A DNA stretch of 20,357 nt from Clostridium sp. UBA6758. Lineage in GTDB: Bacteria; Bacillota; Clostridia; Clostridiales; Clostridiaceae. Positions 1 to 7,251 of this stretch are shown piece after piece. The DNA lies in the NCBI GenBank assembly GCA_002453475.1, contig DKGY01000013.1, positions 471 through 20,827 of the forward strand, written 5' to 3'. A program made the translations under genes and the position numbers. Under the pieces are notes generated by a model that was not told where the DNA came from, did not search any database, and worked only from the letters and a program-made list of their open reading frames with translations. How positions within the stretch are numbered: the stretch's first letter is position 1; each line of letters begins with the position of its first letter.

Positions 1-121
1 AATAATAGTATATATAAACTTACAATAGATATAGTAGTTTATTTATTGAATAGAATAGACAAGCTTATATTTAAACTGTGAAATACGCAGTAAGAAGATA
101 TATTTTATAAGGGGGATATCA

Positions 122-2134
122 ATGAAAATTAATTTAAAGAAACTAAGCTTAATTATTGGAACTATAATTATAGGTATAGCTATATTTACAGGTTGCTCTA
201 AGAAGGATGAAATAAAGGATGCCTTTAATATTTATAAAGATGCTTGGATTAAGCAAGATTTTAAAAGTATGTATAATATGCTTTCAGCAGATTCAAAAGC
301 ATATATAAACGAGGAAGAATTTTTAGAAAGATACACTAATATATATGGTGCTATTGTAGCTAGCAATATGGAGATTCAGATAGTAGGGGAAAAGGAAAGA
401 GATAAAAAGTCATTAGAAATACCATTTACTATGACTATGAATACAATGGTAGGAAAAGTGGAGATTAAAGATTTTAAAACAACCTTAGTTAAAGAAGAGG
501 ATAGCTATAAAATAAAGTGGAATGAAAGTTTAATATTCCCTCAAATGCAACCTGAGGATAAGGTAAGAGTTGAAGATTATTATGCTAAACGTGGAAGTAT
601 ATTAGATAGAAATGGAAACTTTTTAGCACAAGATGATATAGTGAAATCAGTAGGAATTCATCCAAGTAAATTTGAAAATGAAAAGGCTGCCAAAATAACA
701 GCTATGGCAACTGCATTAGACATAAGCGAATCTTATATAGAAGAACAGCTAGCAGCTAATACTAACCCAGATCACTTTGTACCAATAGTATCTGTCCTTC
801 AATCTGATTCTGAAAAATTAAATAAGCTTTCTACTATAGAAGGAGTTATAATTAACAATAAAAATTCTAGAGTTTACACCGGAGGAGAAGCTTTTGGAAA
901 TCTAATCGGATATGTGGGAGCAATTACATCAGAAGAATTAGAAAGTAATAAAGACAAGGGCTATTTACAGACAAGTCTCTTTGGAAAAGCAGGTCTTGAG
1001 AAAGTTTATGAAGATGTATTAAGGGGTCAAGACGGTGGAGAAATATATATTGAAAGAGGAGAAGAAAAAATACCTATAGCTAAAACAGAAGCTAAAAATG
1101 GACAGGACATAAAACTCTCAATAGACCCAGAGCTTCAAGGTAAGATATACAGTGAAATGAAAGGCGAGAAGGGAGCATCAACTGCAGTAGATCCTAAAAC
1201 AGGAGAAGTCTTAGCTATGGTAAGTTCACCTTCCTATGATCCAAACGTATTTGTAACTTATAAGACAAAAACTTTAAGTGCTAAATGGGAAAAGCTTGAT
1301 GGTCAGCAGTTTGATAATAGATTTAATAATGTATATGCACCAGGCTCTACAATGAAGCTTCTTACAGCTGCTATAGGATTGGATGAAGGTGTACTTAACA
1401 CAGAAGAAGGCATGGATATTAAAGGACTAGAGTGGCAAAACAACTCTTCATGGGGTGGATATAAGGTTACAAGAGTAAAGGATCCTGGTAAGCCCATAAA
1501 CTTAAAAGATGCCACAAAATACTCAGATAATATATATTTTGCAAGAGTAGCATTAAATATAGGAGCAGATGCGTTTATAAATGGAGCTAAAAACTTTGGT
1601 ATTGGAGAAGAGTTAACTTTCGAATATCCAATGGAAACTTCTCAAATTAGTAATGAGGGTACTTTAAGTAAAGAAATACTTCTTGCTGACACAGGTTATG
1701 GTCAAGGTGAGGTACTTATGTCACCATTAGATATTGCATTATCATATAGTGCGTTAGGAAATAATGGAGATATAATGCAACCAAGACTTAACATTGGAGA
1801 AAATGCAGAAGCAAAAGTATGGAAAAATGCCATAAAGGCAGAAAAGGTACCAGCTTTAGTAGATGCTTTCTCAGCTGTAATAAATGATGCAGATGGAACA
1901 GCTACCACTGCAAAAGTAGACGGATTTAATATAGCTGGTAAAACTGGAACCTCAGAAATAAAGAAAGACCAAAAGGATCAATCAGGTAAAGAAAATGGAT
2001 GGTTTGTAGCTGTAAATACAGATGACTCTAAAATTGCTATATCTATGATAATAGAAGATGTTAAGGATAGAGGTGGTAGTACAATACCAACGGCTATGGT
2101 CAAAAATGTCATGGAGTATTATTTGAAAAAGTAG
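122..2134 (+). CDS. MecA-like class B penicillin-binding protein (lipoprotein transpeptidase)
   Basis: Peptidoglycan DD-transpeptidase that cross-links peptide stems outside the membrane. The 670-residue protein begins with a hydrophobic signal ending in a lipobox (FTGC, Cys25), so it is probably lipid-anchored. Residues about 30-145 look like the NTF2-like MecA N-terminal domain and about 150-320 like the PBP dimerisation domain. The transpeptidase domain carries all three catalytic motifs: S409-T-M-K412 with the acylated serine, S468-D-N470 and K607-T-G609. This architecture is that of PBP2a/PBP3-type enzymes of Firmicutes, some of which have low beta-lactam affinity; the sequence does not show whether this one does. 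The start is supported by a GGGGGA ribosome site just upstream. The gene lies about 30 nt before an acetyltransferase gene and may be cotranscribed with it. Confidence 0.93.
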   Translation: MKINLKKLSLIIGTIIIGIAIFTGCSKKDEIKDAFNIYKDAWIKQDFKSMYNMLSADSKAYINEEEFLERYTNIYGAIVASNMEIQIVGEKERDKKSLEIPFTMTMNTMVGKVEIKDFKTTLVKEEDSYKIKWNESLIFPQMQPEDKVRVEDYYAKRGSILDRNGNFLAQDDIVKSVGIHPSKFENEKAAKITAMATALDISESYIEEQLAANTNPDHFVPIVSVLQSDSEKLNKLSTIEGVIINNKNSRVYTGGEAFGNLIGYVGAITSEELESNKDKGYLQTSLFGKAGLEKVYEDVLRGQDGGEIYIERGEEKIPIAKTEAKNGQDIKLSIDPELQGKIYSEMKGEKGASTAVDPKTGEVLAMVSSPSYDPNVFVTYKTKTLSAKWEKLDGQQFDNRFNNVYAPGSTMKLLTAAIGLDEGVLNTEEGMDIKGLEWQNNSSWGGYKVTRVKDPGKPINLKDATKYSDNIYFARVALNIGADAFINGAKNFGIGEELTFEYPMETSQISNEGTLSKEILLADTGYGQGEVLMSPLDIALSYSALGNNGDIMQPRLNIGENAEAKVWKNAIKAEKVPALVDAFSAVINDADGTATTAKVDGFNIAGKTGTSEIKKDQKDQSGKENGWFVAVNTDDSKIAISMIIEDVKDRGGSTIPTAMVKNVMEYYLKK

Positions 2135-2165
2135 ATATTTTTTATAGTGAAAGAGGATGTGCAAA

Positions 2166-2618
2166 ATGTTTAATATTGAAATTATCTCAGGTTCAAAGGA
2201 ACTATTAGAATATGTAGGTCCACTATGGGATAAACTTAATAATCATCATAAAGATAATTCTATAGATTTTAAAGAAAAATATGATAAGTTCTCCTTTAAG
2301 GAAAGAAGTAATGGATTTCTTGCTTACAAGAAGGACAATATAAATATTAATCTAGTTAAAGACAAAGAAATATATGTTGGATATTGTGTTTCTACAATAA
2401 ATAATAGTTCTGTAGGAGAAATTAGTTCCTTATATATAGAGCCCGAATATAGGAAGTATGGGATTGGTGATGAACTTATTAAAAGGGCTATTAAATGGCT
2501 GGATGATAACAAGGTTAGTAAAAAAATAATAGGAGTAGCTGTGGGAAATGAGGATGTACTTAAGTTTTATGAAAGATATGGATTTCGTAGTAGGACTATT
2601 ATTTTAGAGCAGTGTTAA
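2166..2618 (+). CDS. GNAT family N-acetyltransferase
   Basis: Predicted acetyl-CoA-dependent N-acetyltransferase; the acceptor cannot be told from sequence. The second half holds the GNAT core: a beta strand (SSLYIEPEYR), the acetyl-CoA pyrophosphate loop (YRKYGIGDELIKRA, the Q/RxxGxG/A pattern) and a late beta strand/helix ending in NEDVLKFYERYGF, the usual GNAT C-terminal signature. About 150 residues, normal for the family. I place the start at the ATG at 2166: the AGAGG ribosome site at 2152-2156 abuts an upstream ATG at 2157 with no spacing but sits 9 nt from 2166. It follows the transpeptidase gene closely and ends at a hairpin terminator. Confidence 0.88.
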   Translation: MFNIEIISGSKELLEYVGPLWDKLNNHHKDNSIDFKEKYDKFSFKERSNGFLAYKKDNININLVKDKEIYVGYCVSTINNSSVGEISSLYIEPEYRKYGIGDELIKRAIKWLDDNKVSKKIIGVAVGNEDVLKFYERYGFRSRTIILEQC

Positions 2619-2620
2619 CA

Positions 2621-2650
2621 ATGGGAGACAGTAATATGTCTCCTATTTTC
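2621..2650 (+). terminator. Rho-independent terminator after the acetyltransferase gene
   Basis: The arms GGAGACA (2624-2630) and TGTCTCC (2637-2643) pair perfectly around a 6-nt loop and can be extended outward by three weaker pairs. A short T-rich tract follows. Confidence 0.75.
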
Positions 2651-2670
2651 TTATAGGGTTATAACTTAAT

Positions 2671-2690
2671 TATAATTAACAGACGAGGTG
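2671..2690 (+). promoter_or_regulatory. Probable -10 element and ribosome site of the MerR gene
   Basis: A perfect TATAAT lies at 2671-2676; the -35 region 17 bp upstream (TTCTTA) is poor. A GAGGTGA ribosome site at 2685-2691 sits 7 nt before a GTG at 2699 and decides that start. The -10 falls just past the preceding terminator, so this gene is likely to be transcribed separately. Confidence 0.5.
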
Positions 2691-2698
2691 AAAGCAAA

Positions 2699-3499
2699 GT
2701 GAAATTTAGTATAGGTGAGATGGCTAAACTACATAATATAAACATACAAACTTTAAGATACTATCATACTATTGGGTTATTAGTTCCTATAGAAGTAGAT
2801 TCTCAATCAGGCTATCGATATTATGATGATACTTCTAGCCAGATGTTATGGAAAATAAAAGCGCTACAGTCCACAGGATTGTCTCTTAGTGAAATTAAGA
2901 AGCTTTTAAATGGAAATATATCTGAAACAGAAAGGATGTTTAACAATTTAAAAAATGTAATTGATGAAAATATAGAAAATTTAAAGAAAGTTTCTTATTA
3001 TGTAGAAGAGCAATTAAAGCATATAAATGATTTAAAGAAAGGAAATTATTTTATAGAGCCGAGAATTATGGTATTAGAAAGAAGAGAAGGATATCTAATA
3101 GATGTAAGTGAAGGAAACACTATAGATAATGTAGTAAAGGCTTTAGTCAGTTTTGATAAAAGTAACAATATTAGTGTAGAGGTTATGTTTAAACCTTCAA
3201 GATTAGTTACTATTAATGAAAAAGGAGAAGTTCACCTTAAAAGTTACTTAGCTATTAGCAAAGGCGAAAAATTAGAGAATTCCAATAATAAATATATATT
3301 AGAAAAGGGGTTATATGCAGTTATTGATCATGTAGGAAGTCCAGATAGTTTAGAAGAAAGTTATGATAGACTATTAAATTATGTTAAGGAACAAGATATG
3401 TCGGTACAAGGAATTGGCATAGAGGAGTTAATTATTGGATCTAATATATCTAGTAACACTAAAGAGTGGGTAAGAAAGATTCAAATATTATTAAAATAA
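2699..3499 (+). CDS. MerR family regulator with GyrI-like effector domain (BmrR type)
   Basis: DNA-binding regulator expected to sit in the spacer of its target promoter and switch it on when a small molecule binds. Residues 2-72 form the MerR winged helix (FSIGEMAKLHNINIQTLRYY, then SGYRYYDD). Residues about 75-115 look like the dimerising coiled coil. Residues about 121-266 match the GyrI-like ligand domain found in BmrR and multidrug sensors, with YAVIDHVG and a late acidic GIEELIIG segment. The start is GTG. The neighbour on the opposite strand is a nitroreductase whose promoter has a MerR-type operator, so it is a plausible target; that link is inferred. Length 266, normal for the family. 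Confidence 0.9.
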   Translation: MKFSIGEMAKLHNINIQTLRYYHTIGLLVPIEVDSQSGYRYYDDTSSQMLWKIKALQSTGLSLSEIKKLLNGNISETERMFNNLKNVIDENIENLKKVSYYVEEQLKHINDLKKGNYFIEPRIMVLERREGYLIDVSEGNTIDNVVKALVSFDKSNNISVEVMFKPSRLVTINEKGEVHLKSYLAISKGEKLENSNNKYILEKGLYAVIDHVGSPDSLEESYDRLLNYVKEQDMSVQGIGIEELIIGSNISSNTKEWVRKIQILLK

Positions 3500-3500
3500 C

Positions 3501-3542
3501 AAAAGATATGAATGAAAGATTTTCTACTCATTCATATCTTTT
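3501..3542. terminator. Bidirectional terminator between convergent MerR and nitroreductase genes
   Basis: A 15-bp perfect stem: AAAAGATATGAATGA (3501-3515) pairs with TCATTCATATCTTTT (3528-3542) around a 12-nt loop. T-runs follow on the plus strand and, through the leading A-run, on the minus strand. It sits between the stop codons of two convergent genes. Confidence 0.9.
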
Positions 3543-3545
3543 ATT

Positions 3546-4433
3546 TTAATTATTATTTTTTAGTATTGGAAAATCCTCTCCCTCAATCCACGTAAACCCA
3601 TAAGCTTTAAGAGCTTCTATAAAGTTATTGTTACCGATACAAGACCAATTTGCTTTATAATGAAGTCCAAAATATCTTTGGGCCATATTAATATAGCCTT
3701 GCTTTTCTATAGATGCAATAATATTATTACTATATTCTTCACCACCTATATCAAAAGTCACTTCTTTCATTGATTCCATGTTAGCTGGACTAAGAGGAAA
3801 TTTCTTAGAATGATACTTTTCATTTTGTAGTTTTACTAAAGTATCTATAGGTAGATCTTTATAGCTTTCCTCATGAACTATGGCTTCTACACCTAGCTTT
3901 GGAGCAGGAATTAAAGGTTGATTTGGATATCCAATACTTAAAAGGACTACAGGAAATACACCTTCAGGAATATTAAATATAGATTTTAATTCCATGAAAC
4001 AACTTTCTACTGTACCTATATATACAGAACCTAAACCTACAGAATCAGCAGCAGTGCAAATATTTTGAGCACATATTATTGTATCTTGAAGAGCAATCCA
4101 AAAATGTCTATAGCTTTTGGTAGCTACAAAAGGAGCATCAGAGGCTTCACACCAACGTTGAATTCTCCTCCAGTCAATGCAGAATAGAAGATTAGTAGGA
4201 GCATTTTTAACTAGTGATTGCATATCGCATTCATCAACTAAGAGTTCCTTAATTTTATCATCAGTTATTTTTATTATTGAGTAGGGTTGAAGATTTCCTC
4301 CTGTAGCAGCATGTAATCCACAAGATATAACCTGGTTTAATAATTCATCAGGAATTTTCTTTTCTAGAAAGCTTCTGCAACTTGCACGTTCACATAATAA
4401 TTTGATAGTTTCATTAAAATATTCTTTGTTCAT
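3546..4433 (-). CDS. Nitroreductase family FMN-dependent oxidoreductase
   Basis: Predicted FMN-dependent NAD(P)H oxidoreductase of the nitroreductase fold, reducing nitroaromatics, quinones or similar electrophiles. The N-terminal 200 residues carry the family pattern: ERASCRSF for phosphate binding of FMN, AATGGNLQPYSI, and the later GLGSVYIG segment; the LSIGYPNQPLIPAPK stretch resembles NfsA-type enzymes. About 75 residues beyond the usual end (from about residue 220) form a tail I do not recognise. I prefer the ATG at 4433 because AGGAGA (4441-4446) lies 7 nt before it; a longer frame to 4469 has no ribosome site. It is transcribed from a promoter with a MerR-type operator and converges on a MerR gene. 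Confidence 0.88.
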   Translation of the reverse strand: MNKEYFNETIKLLCERASCRSFLEKKIPDELLNQVISCGLHAATGGNLQPYSIIKITDDKIKELLVDECDMQSLVKNAPTNLLFCIDWRRIQRWCEASDAPFVATKSYRHFWIALQDTIICAQNICTAADSVGLGSVYIGTVESCFMELKSIFNIPEGVFPVVLLSIGYPNQPLIPAPKLGVEAIVHEESYKDLPIDTLVKLQNEKYHSKKFPLSPANMESMKEVTFDIGGEEYSNNIIASIEKQGYINMAQRYFGLHYKANWSCIGNNNFIEALKAYGFTWIEGEDFPILKNNN

Positions 4434-4469
4434 AATATCATCTCCTAAAAATAGTATGGTATATTTCAA

Positions 4470-4500
4470 AGGTTAAACCCTATAGTGACTATAGAGTCAA
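4470..4500 (-). promoter_or_regulatory. MerR-type promoter/operator of the nitroreductase gene
   Basis: Read on the minus strand there is a -35 TTGACT (4495-4500) and a -10-like TAACCT (4470-4475) separated by 19 bp, longer than the usual 17. The spacer holds the 15-nt perfect dyad CTATAGTCACTATAG (4480-4494). A 19-bp spacer filled by a dyad is the hallmark of promoters untwisted by MerR-family activators. The regulator encoded at 2699-3499 is the nearest candidate. Confidence 0.82.
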
Positions 4501-4561
4501 TGAAGTTTTTATAAATATAAGCTAATTTTAATAACAATTTAATAGCGACATATATATAAAT

Positions 4562-4594
4562 ACCTTTTAGTTATTATATAAATTACTAAAAGGT
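4562..4594 (-). terminator. Probable terminator of the thioredoxin-like gene
   Basis: A perfect 10-bp inverted repeat, ACCTTTTAGT (4562-4571) and ACTAAAAGGT (4585-4594), lies just downstream of the stop of the minus-strand thioredoxin-like gene. The stretch that follows on the minus strand is AT-rich rather than a clean T-run, so termination strength is uncertain. Confidence 0.55.
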
Positions 4595-4608
4595 TGAAAA
4601 GAATATTA

Positions 4609-4932
4609 TTAAAACATTAAATTATAATATCTATTTATATTTTTATCTAATTCATTAATAACAATGAACCTGGATTCTCTTAATGTCTCTTTACCTTGAG
4701 TAAAAAGCAAAATTGTAGGAGCTATAAAAACCGAAAATTCTGCACACAAGGAAGGTGATTCATCAATATTAATTTTTATAGATTTAACCTTAGGGTAATT
4801 AGAAAGCATATTATCTACTTTACCAAGTAGATCATCACTTCCTCAAAAACATCTTCCAGTAAAGAAGCATAAAAGTAAGTCAGAAGTGTCAATTAATTTT
4901 AAAAGGTCTTCTTTAGAATTTAAGCTATTCAT
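4609..4932 (-). CDS. Thioredoxin-like protein with in-frame UGA: candidate selenoprotein (or nonsense-interrupted gene)
   Basis: A 107-codon thioredoxin-fold reading frame, uninterrupted except for one TGA (4843-4845, codon 30). The protein is MNSLNSKEDLL...LLCFFTGRCF-U-GSDDLLGKV...SLCAEFSVFIAPTILLF...RYYNLMF. The strand after LLCFFT, the FIAPT loop (cis-Pro72) and the overall length fit small clostridial thioredoxins. The TGA lies where the CxxC redox motif belongs, two codons after Cys28. The start ATG at 4932 has a strong AGGGGG site (4941-4946) at 8 nt. Ten nt after the UGA is a perfect 8-bp hairpin with loop GGUA, placed as a bacterial SECIS should be. Selenocysteine decoding is inference. 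Against it, the residues around the UGA do not give a standard CxxU, and a nonsense mutation cannot be excluded. If UGA is not read, the product stops at 29 residues. Confidence 0.62.
4813..4832 (-). promoter_or_regulatory. SECIS-like hairpin downstream of the in-frame UGA
   Basis: On the minus strand ATCTACTT (4832-4825) pairs perfectly with AAGTAGAT (4820-4813) around the loop GGTA. The stem begins 10 nt and the loop 18 nt after the UGA. Known bacterial SECIS elements have a short apical loop with G among its first bases, 16-37 nt after the UGA; the E. coli fdhF loop is GGUC. Two further pairs can form below a G-A mismatch. Confidence 0.6.
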
Positions 4933-4977
4933 TATAGGAACCCCCTATTAAGTTTATATATTTATATTATCTAATAA

Positions 4978-5006
4978 CATATAACCTTATTCATTAAAAA
5001 AGTCAA
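4978..5006 (-). promoter_or_regulatory. Probable promoter of the thioredoxin-like gene
   Basis: On the minus strand TTGACT (5001-5006) and TATATG (4978-4983) are separated by 17 bp and lie about 45 nt before the ATG at 4932. The spacing is ideal and the -35 good; the -10 is one mismatch from consensus at a less favoured base. Confidence 0.5.
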
Positions 5007-5027
5007 ATCAAAACTTTTATAATTATA

Positions 5028-5126
5028 TCATTTAAATATCTTATTAATAAGTAGAAAGATACTGACTCCTAAACAAAGAAATATAATAATAATAATTATA
5101 GGTATGAGTTTAAAAAATTCCAGCAT
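5028..5126 (-). CDS. Small single-pass membrane peptide (32 aa)
   Basis: A 32-residue reading frame, MLEFFKLIPIIIIIIFLCLG followed by VSIFLLINKIFK. Residues about 7-28 form one strongly hydrophobic segment, flanked by lysines at each end, so the product should be a single-pass membrane peptide. Translation is supported by a near-perfect ribosome site, AGGGGGAG at 5133-5140, 6 nt before the ATG, and by a matching promoter upstream. I do not recognise a family. Such short hydrophobic proteins often act as subunits or regulators of membrane complexes, but nothing here shows a partner. The thioredoxin-like gene follows about 95 nt downstream on the same strand with a promoter of its own. Confidence 0.6.
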   Translation of the reverse strand: MLEFFKLIPIIIIIIFLCLGVSIFLLINKIFK

Positions 5127-5158
5127 GAGTTTCTCCCCCTTAAAATCCTATATTTATA

Positions 5159-5188
5159 TTTATACTTAATTTAGAAATGTAATGACAA
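5159..5188 (-). promoter_or_regulatory. Probable promoter of the 32-aa membrane peptide
   Basis: On the minus strand TTGTCA (5183-5188) and TATAAA (5159-5164) are separated by 18 bp and end about 30 nt before the ATG at 5126. Confidence 0.55.
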
Positions 5189-5455
5189 CAAATTCCATAT
5201 ATTGAGGATAATTATATATTTAAAATGTGATAAATGTCAATATGAATTATGCATATGAATTTCAGAATAATTAAAATTCATAGAAGTTAAAAACTATAAC
5301 TCTACAGGAGCTTAATAATACATGGTAAAAGAAATATAACTTTGAAGTTAATGTATAAATAAGAGGTTAATGAGAAATGTTTTATTTATAAAGTATATTT
5401 GAATATTTATATCTAAATTAGAATACGTTTAAATATCAAAAGTCATAAATACTCG

Positions 5456-5464
5456 TGATATAAT
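5456..5464 (+). promoter_or_regulatory. Extended -10 promoter of the FUSC/HAD fusion gene
   Basis: TGATATAAT (5456-5464) is a perfect extended -10 element. The region 17 bp upstream does not resemble a -35 box, as is common for extended -10 promoters. It lies 35 nt before the start codon. Confidence 0.6.
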
Positions 5465-5499
5465 GTATTGTAAATTATAAGTTAAAGAAGGTGATTTTA

Positions 5500-6816
5500 A
5501 TGCCAAGAATAGGAATGAGAATTATAAAGTCAGCAGTGGCAGTCTTTATATGCTTTTTAATTTATTTAATAAGAGGAACGGGAATGCCCTTTTATTCAGC
5601 TATAGCCGCAATCTTATGTATGCAACAAGGGGTTGAAAGTACCAAAAAGGTTGGTTTAAATCGTACCATTGGAACATTAATTGGAGGTGCCTTTGGGGTT
5701 GTTGTACTACTATTAGAAAGAAGGTTTATACCTGAAGCTATGCTAGGGTTAAGATATTTATTGGTTTCTGTAGCTATTATACCTTTAATTTATACTACTA
5801 TATTGCTTGAAAGACAAACGGCATCATATATTAGTTGCGTAGTATTTTTAAGTGTAGCCATAAATCATGGAGAGGATATAGTTCCATATGCTTTTGCTAT
5901 TAATAGAATTATAGATACTTTAATTGGAATTTTTGTAGCTTTAGGGGTTAATGCTATGAGGTTACCTAAAAAGAGAAATACTAAGATTTTGTTCGCAAGT
6001 ACATTAACGAATACTTTAATGGATTCTAAAAATCAAATTAGTGCCTATACTAAGGTAAAGCTAAAGGAAATGATAGAAGAAGGAGCACTAGTAACATTAG
6101 TAACAGATAAAACTCCAGAAACAGTAGTACCTATAGTTAGTAGTATGGATATTAGGTTGCCAATAATCACAATGAATGGGGCAGCTATATATAATTTTAG
6201 TGAGAAGAGTTATGTTTACTATAAAGGAATAAATCATGAAATAGCTCAAAGAATTTTAAACATATGTGATGAATTATCTATAAACACCTTTATTCATACT
6301 ATAATTAATGATGTTATGCATATTTATTATGGTGATCTTACTAATGAAGAAGAAAAAAGATTTTATAATTTAGAAAAAGTTCTTCCATTAAAAAATTATA
6401 TATATAGTAAATTACCACAAGGAAGAGATGTAATTTGTTTTATGGTTATTAATAAAATAGATAAAATAGAACTACTATATAATAGGCTTAAAGGCTGTAG
6501 CGACGCTGAGAACATAAAGGTTATATATGAAAAATATAATGAAGATTACTTTATTTTAAAAGTGTATAGTAGTAAAACATCTAGAGGAAGTGCCTTGGTT
6601 AAATTAAGAGAGATGATTGAAAGTGAGAAGGTAATTGTATTTGCTGGTGTAGAAGAGGATAGTTCTATGCTTGAAGTAGCAGATGAAGGGTATGTAGTAG
6701 AAAATGCACCTAATAAAGTTAAAGAAAATGCAACACAAATCATAGGAGATAGTGAAAGTGATTCTGTAGTAAAAACTATTAAAAAAATATTTTATTCAAA
6801 AGTAATTACCAAGTAA
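5500..6816 (+). CDS. FUSC-like membrane domain fused to a degenerate HAD (Cof-type) domain
   Basis: A two-part protein of 438 residues. Residues 1-155 hold several hydrophobic segments and the look of an FUSC/aromatic acid exporter N-terminus (AVFICFLIYLIRG, AILCMQQGVE, LNRTIGTLIGGAFGV, AINRIIDTLIGIFVALGVN). Residues about 160-430 follow the layout of Cof-like HAD phosphatases: the LMDSKNQISAYTKVKLKEM segment, VTLVTDK, a cap region, then RGSALVKL and FAGVEEDSSMLEVADEG. The nucleophile motif DxDxT is replaced by T168-L-T-N-T172 and the metal-binding GDxxND by GVEEDS, so phosphatase activity is unlikely. A sensor or scaffold role is inferred. The ATG at 5500 is chosen because AGGTGA (5489-5494) precedes it at 5 nt; the GTG at 5491 lies inside that site. 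A strong terminator follows. Confidence 0.82.
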   Translation: MPRIGMRIIKSAVAVFICFLIYLIRGTGMPFYSAIAAILCMQQGVESTKKVGLNRTIGTLIGGAFGVVVLLLERRFIPEAMLGLRYLLVSVAIIPLIYTTILLERQTASYISCVVFLSVAINHGEDIVPYAFAINRIIDTLIGIFVALGVNAMRLPKKRNTKILFASTLTNTLMDSKNQISAYTKVKLKEMIEEGALVTLVTDKTPETVVPIVSSMDIRLPIITMNGAAIYNFSEKSYVYYKGINHEIAQRILNICDELSINTFIHTIINDVMHIYYGDLTNEEEKRFYNLEKVLPLKNYIYSKLPQGRDVICFMVINKIDKIELLYNRLKGCSDAENIKVIYEKYNEDYFILKVYSSKTSRGSALVKLREMIESEKVIVFAGVEEDSSMLEVADEGYVVENAPNKVKENATQIIGDSESDSVVKTIKKIFYSKVITK

Positions 6817-6859
6817 AAAACATATTAAATTTAAAACTTCATTATTTTTATTTATCTAT

Positions 6860-6916
6860 AAAAGCAAAACACAGTAAATTACTAAAAGATTAGAAATTTT
6901 ACTGTGTTTTGCTTTT
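6860..6916. terminator. Long perfect inverted-repeat terminator between convergent genes
   Basis: Arms 6860-6878 and 6898-6916 pair perfectly over 19 bp (AAAAGCAAAACACAGTAAA and its complement) around a 19-nt loop. The ends are A- and T-runs, so it can work in both directions for the FUSC/HAD gene and the small minus-strand gene. Confidence 0.88.
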
Positions 6917-7017
6917 CATATAGGGGACTTTGACTTTACATTCTATAGTTACAATTAAATTGGTTAATTATATATTTTAAGTTAAATTATTTAGTGTAAA
7001 AATTCTTGAATAATCAT

Positions 7018-7200
7018 CTAATTCTTACTATGAATTTTAATCAAATTAAATATAAGAAGTAGTATTACACAGATACCTAAAAATGAAGTTGTAGTAGGGT
7101 CAGATTTTTTTATTAATCTAGGTACTGAAAATAAGAAAATTATTATAGCTATAATTGAAGCTATTAAATCTATTTTTAAATCTTTCCTTATAGATTTCAT
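7018..7200 (-). CDS. Small two-helix membrane protein (60 aa), unknown function
   Basis: A 60-residue protein, MKSIRKDLKI then two hydrophobic segments at about residues 10-26 (LIASIIAIIIFLFSV) and 39-53 (SFLGICVILLLIFNL), joined by the polar loop PRLIKKSDPTTT and ending in a basic tail. It should span the membrane twice. I do not recognise a family. The ATG at 7200 is preferred over an upstream GTG because AGAGGTG sits 6 nt before it. Its 5' leader on the minus strand contains the long imperfect inverted repeat at 7252-7341. It stands alone between convergent and divergent neighbours. Confidence 0.65.
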   Translation of the reverse strand: MKSIRKDLKIDLIASIIAIIIFLFSVPRLIKKSDPTTTSFLGICVILLLIFNLIKIHSKN

Positions 7201-7251
7201 CAAAAGCACCTCTCGATAAAAGATTTAAGTATAAGTTTAGTATGAAATTAA

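Larger units (their letters stand above)
5127..5499. other. Divergent intergenic region, 373 bp
   Basis: Very AT-rich. It holds a minus-strand promoter for the small membrane peptide at its left end and a plus-strand extended -10 promoter for the FUSC/HAD gene at its right end. In between I find no supported reading frame, strong hairpin or repeat. Confidence 0.6.

Noticed and set aside
1303..2164. Minus-strand open frames within and just past the transpeptidase gene
   Set aside because: They are antisense shadows of a gene with all catalytic motifs; none has a ribosome site or family resemblance.
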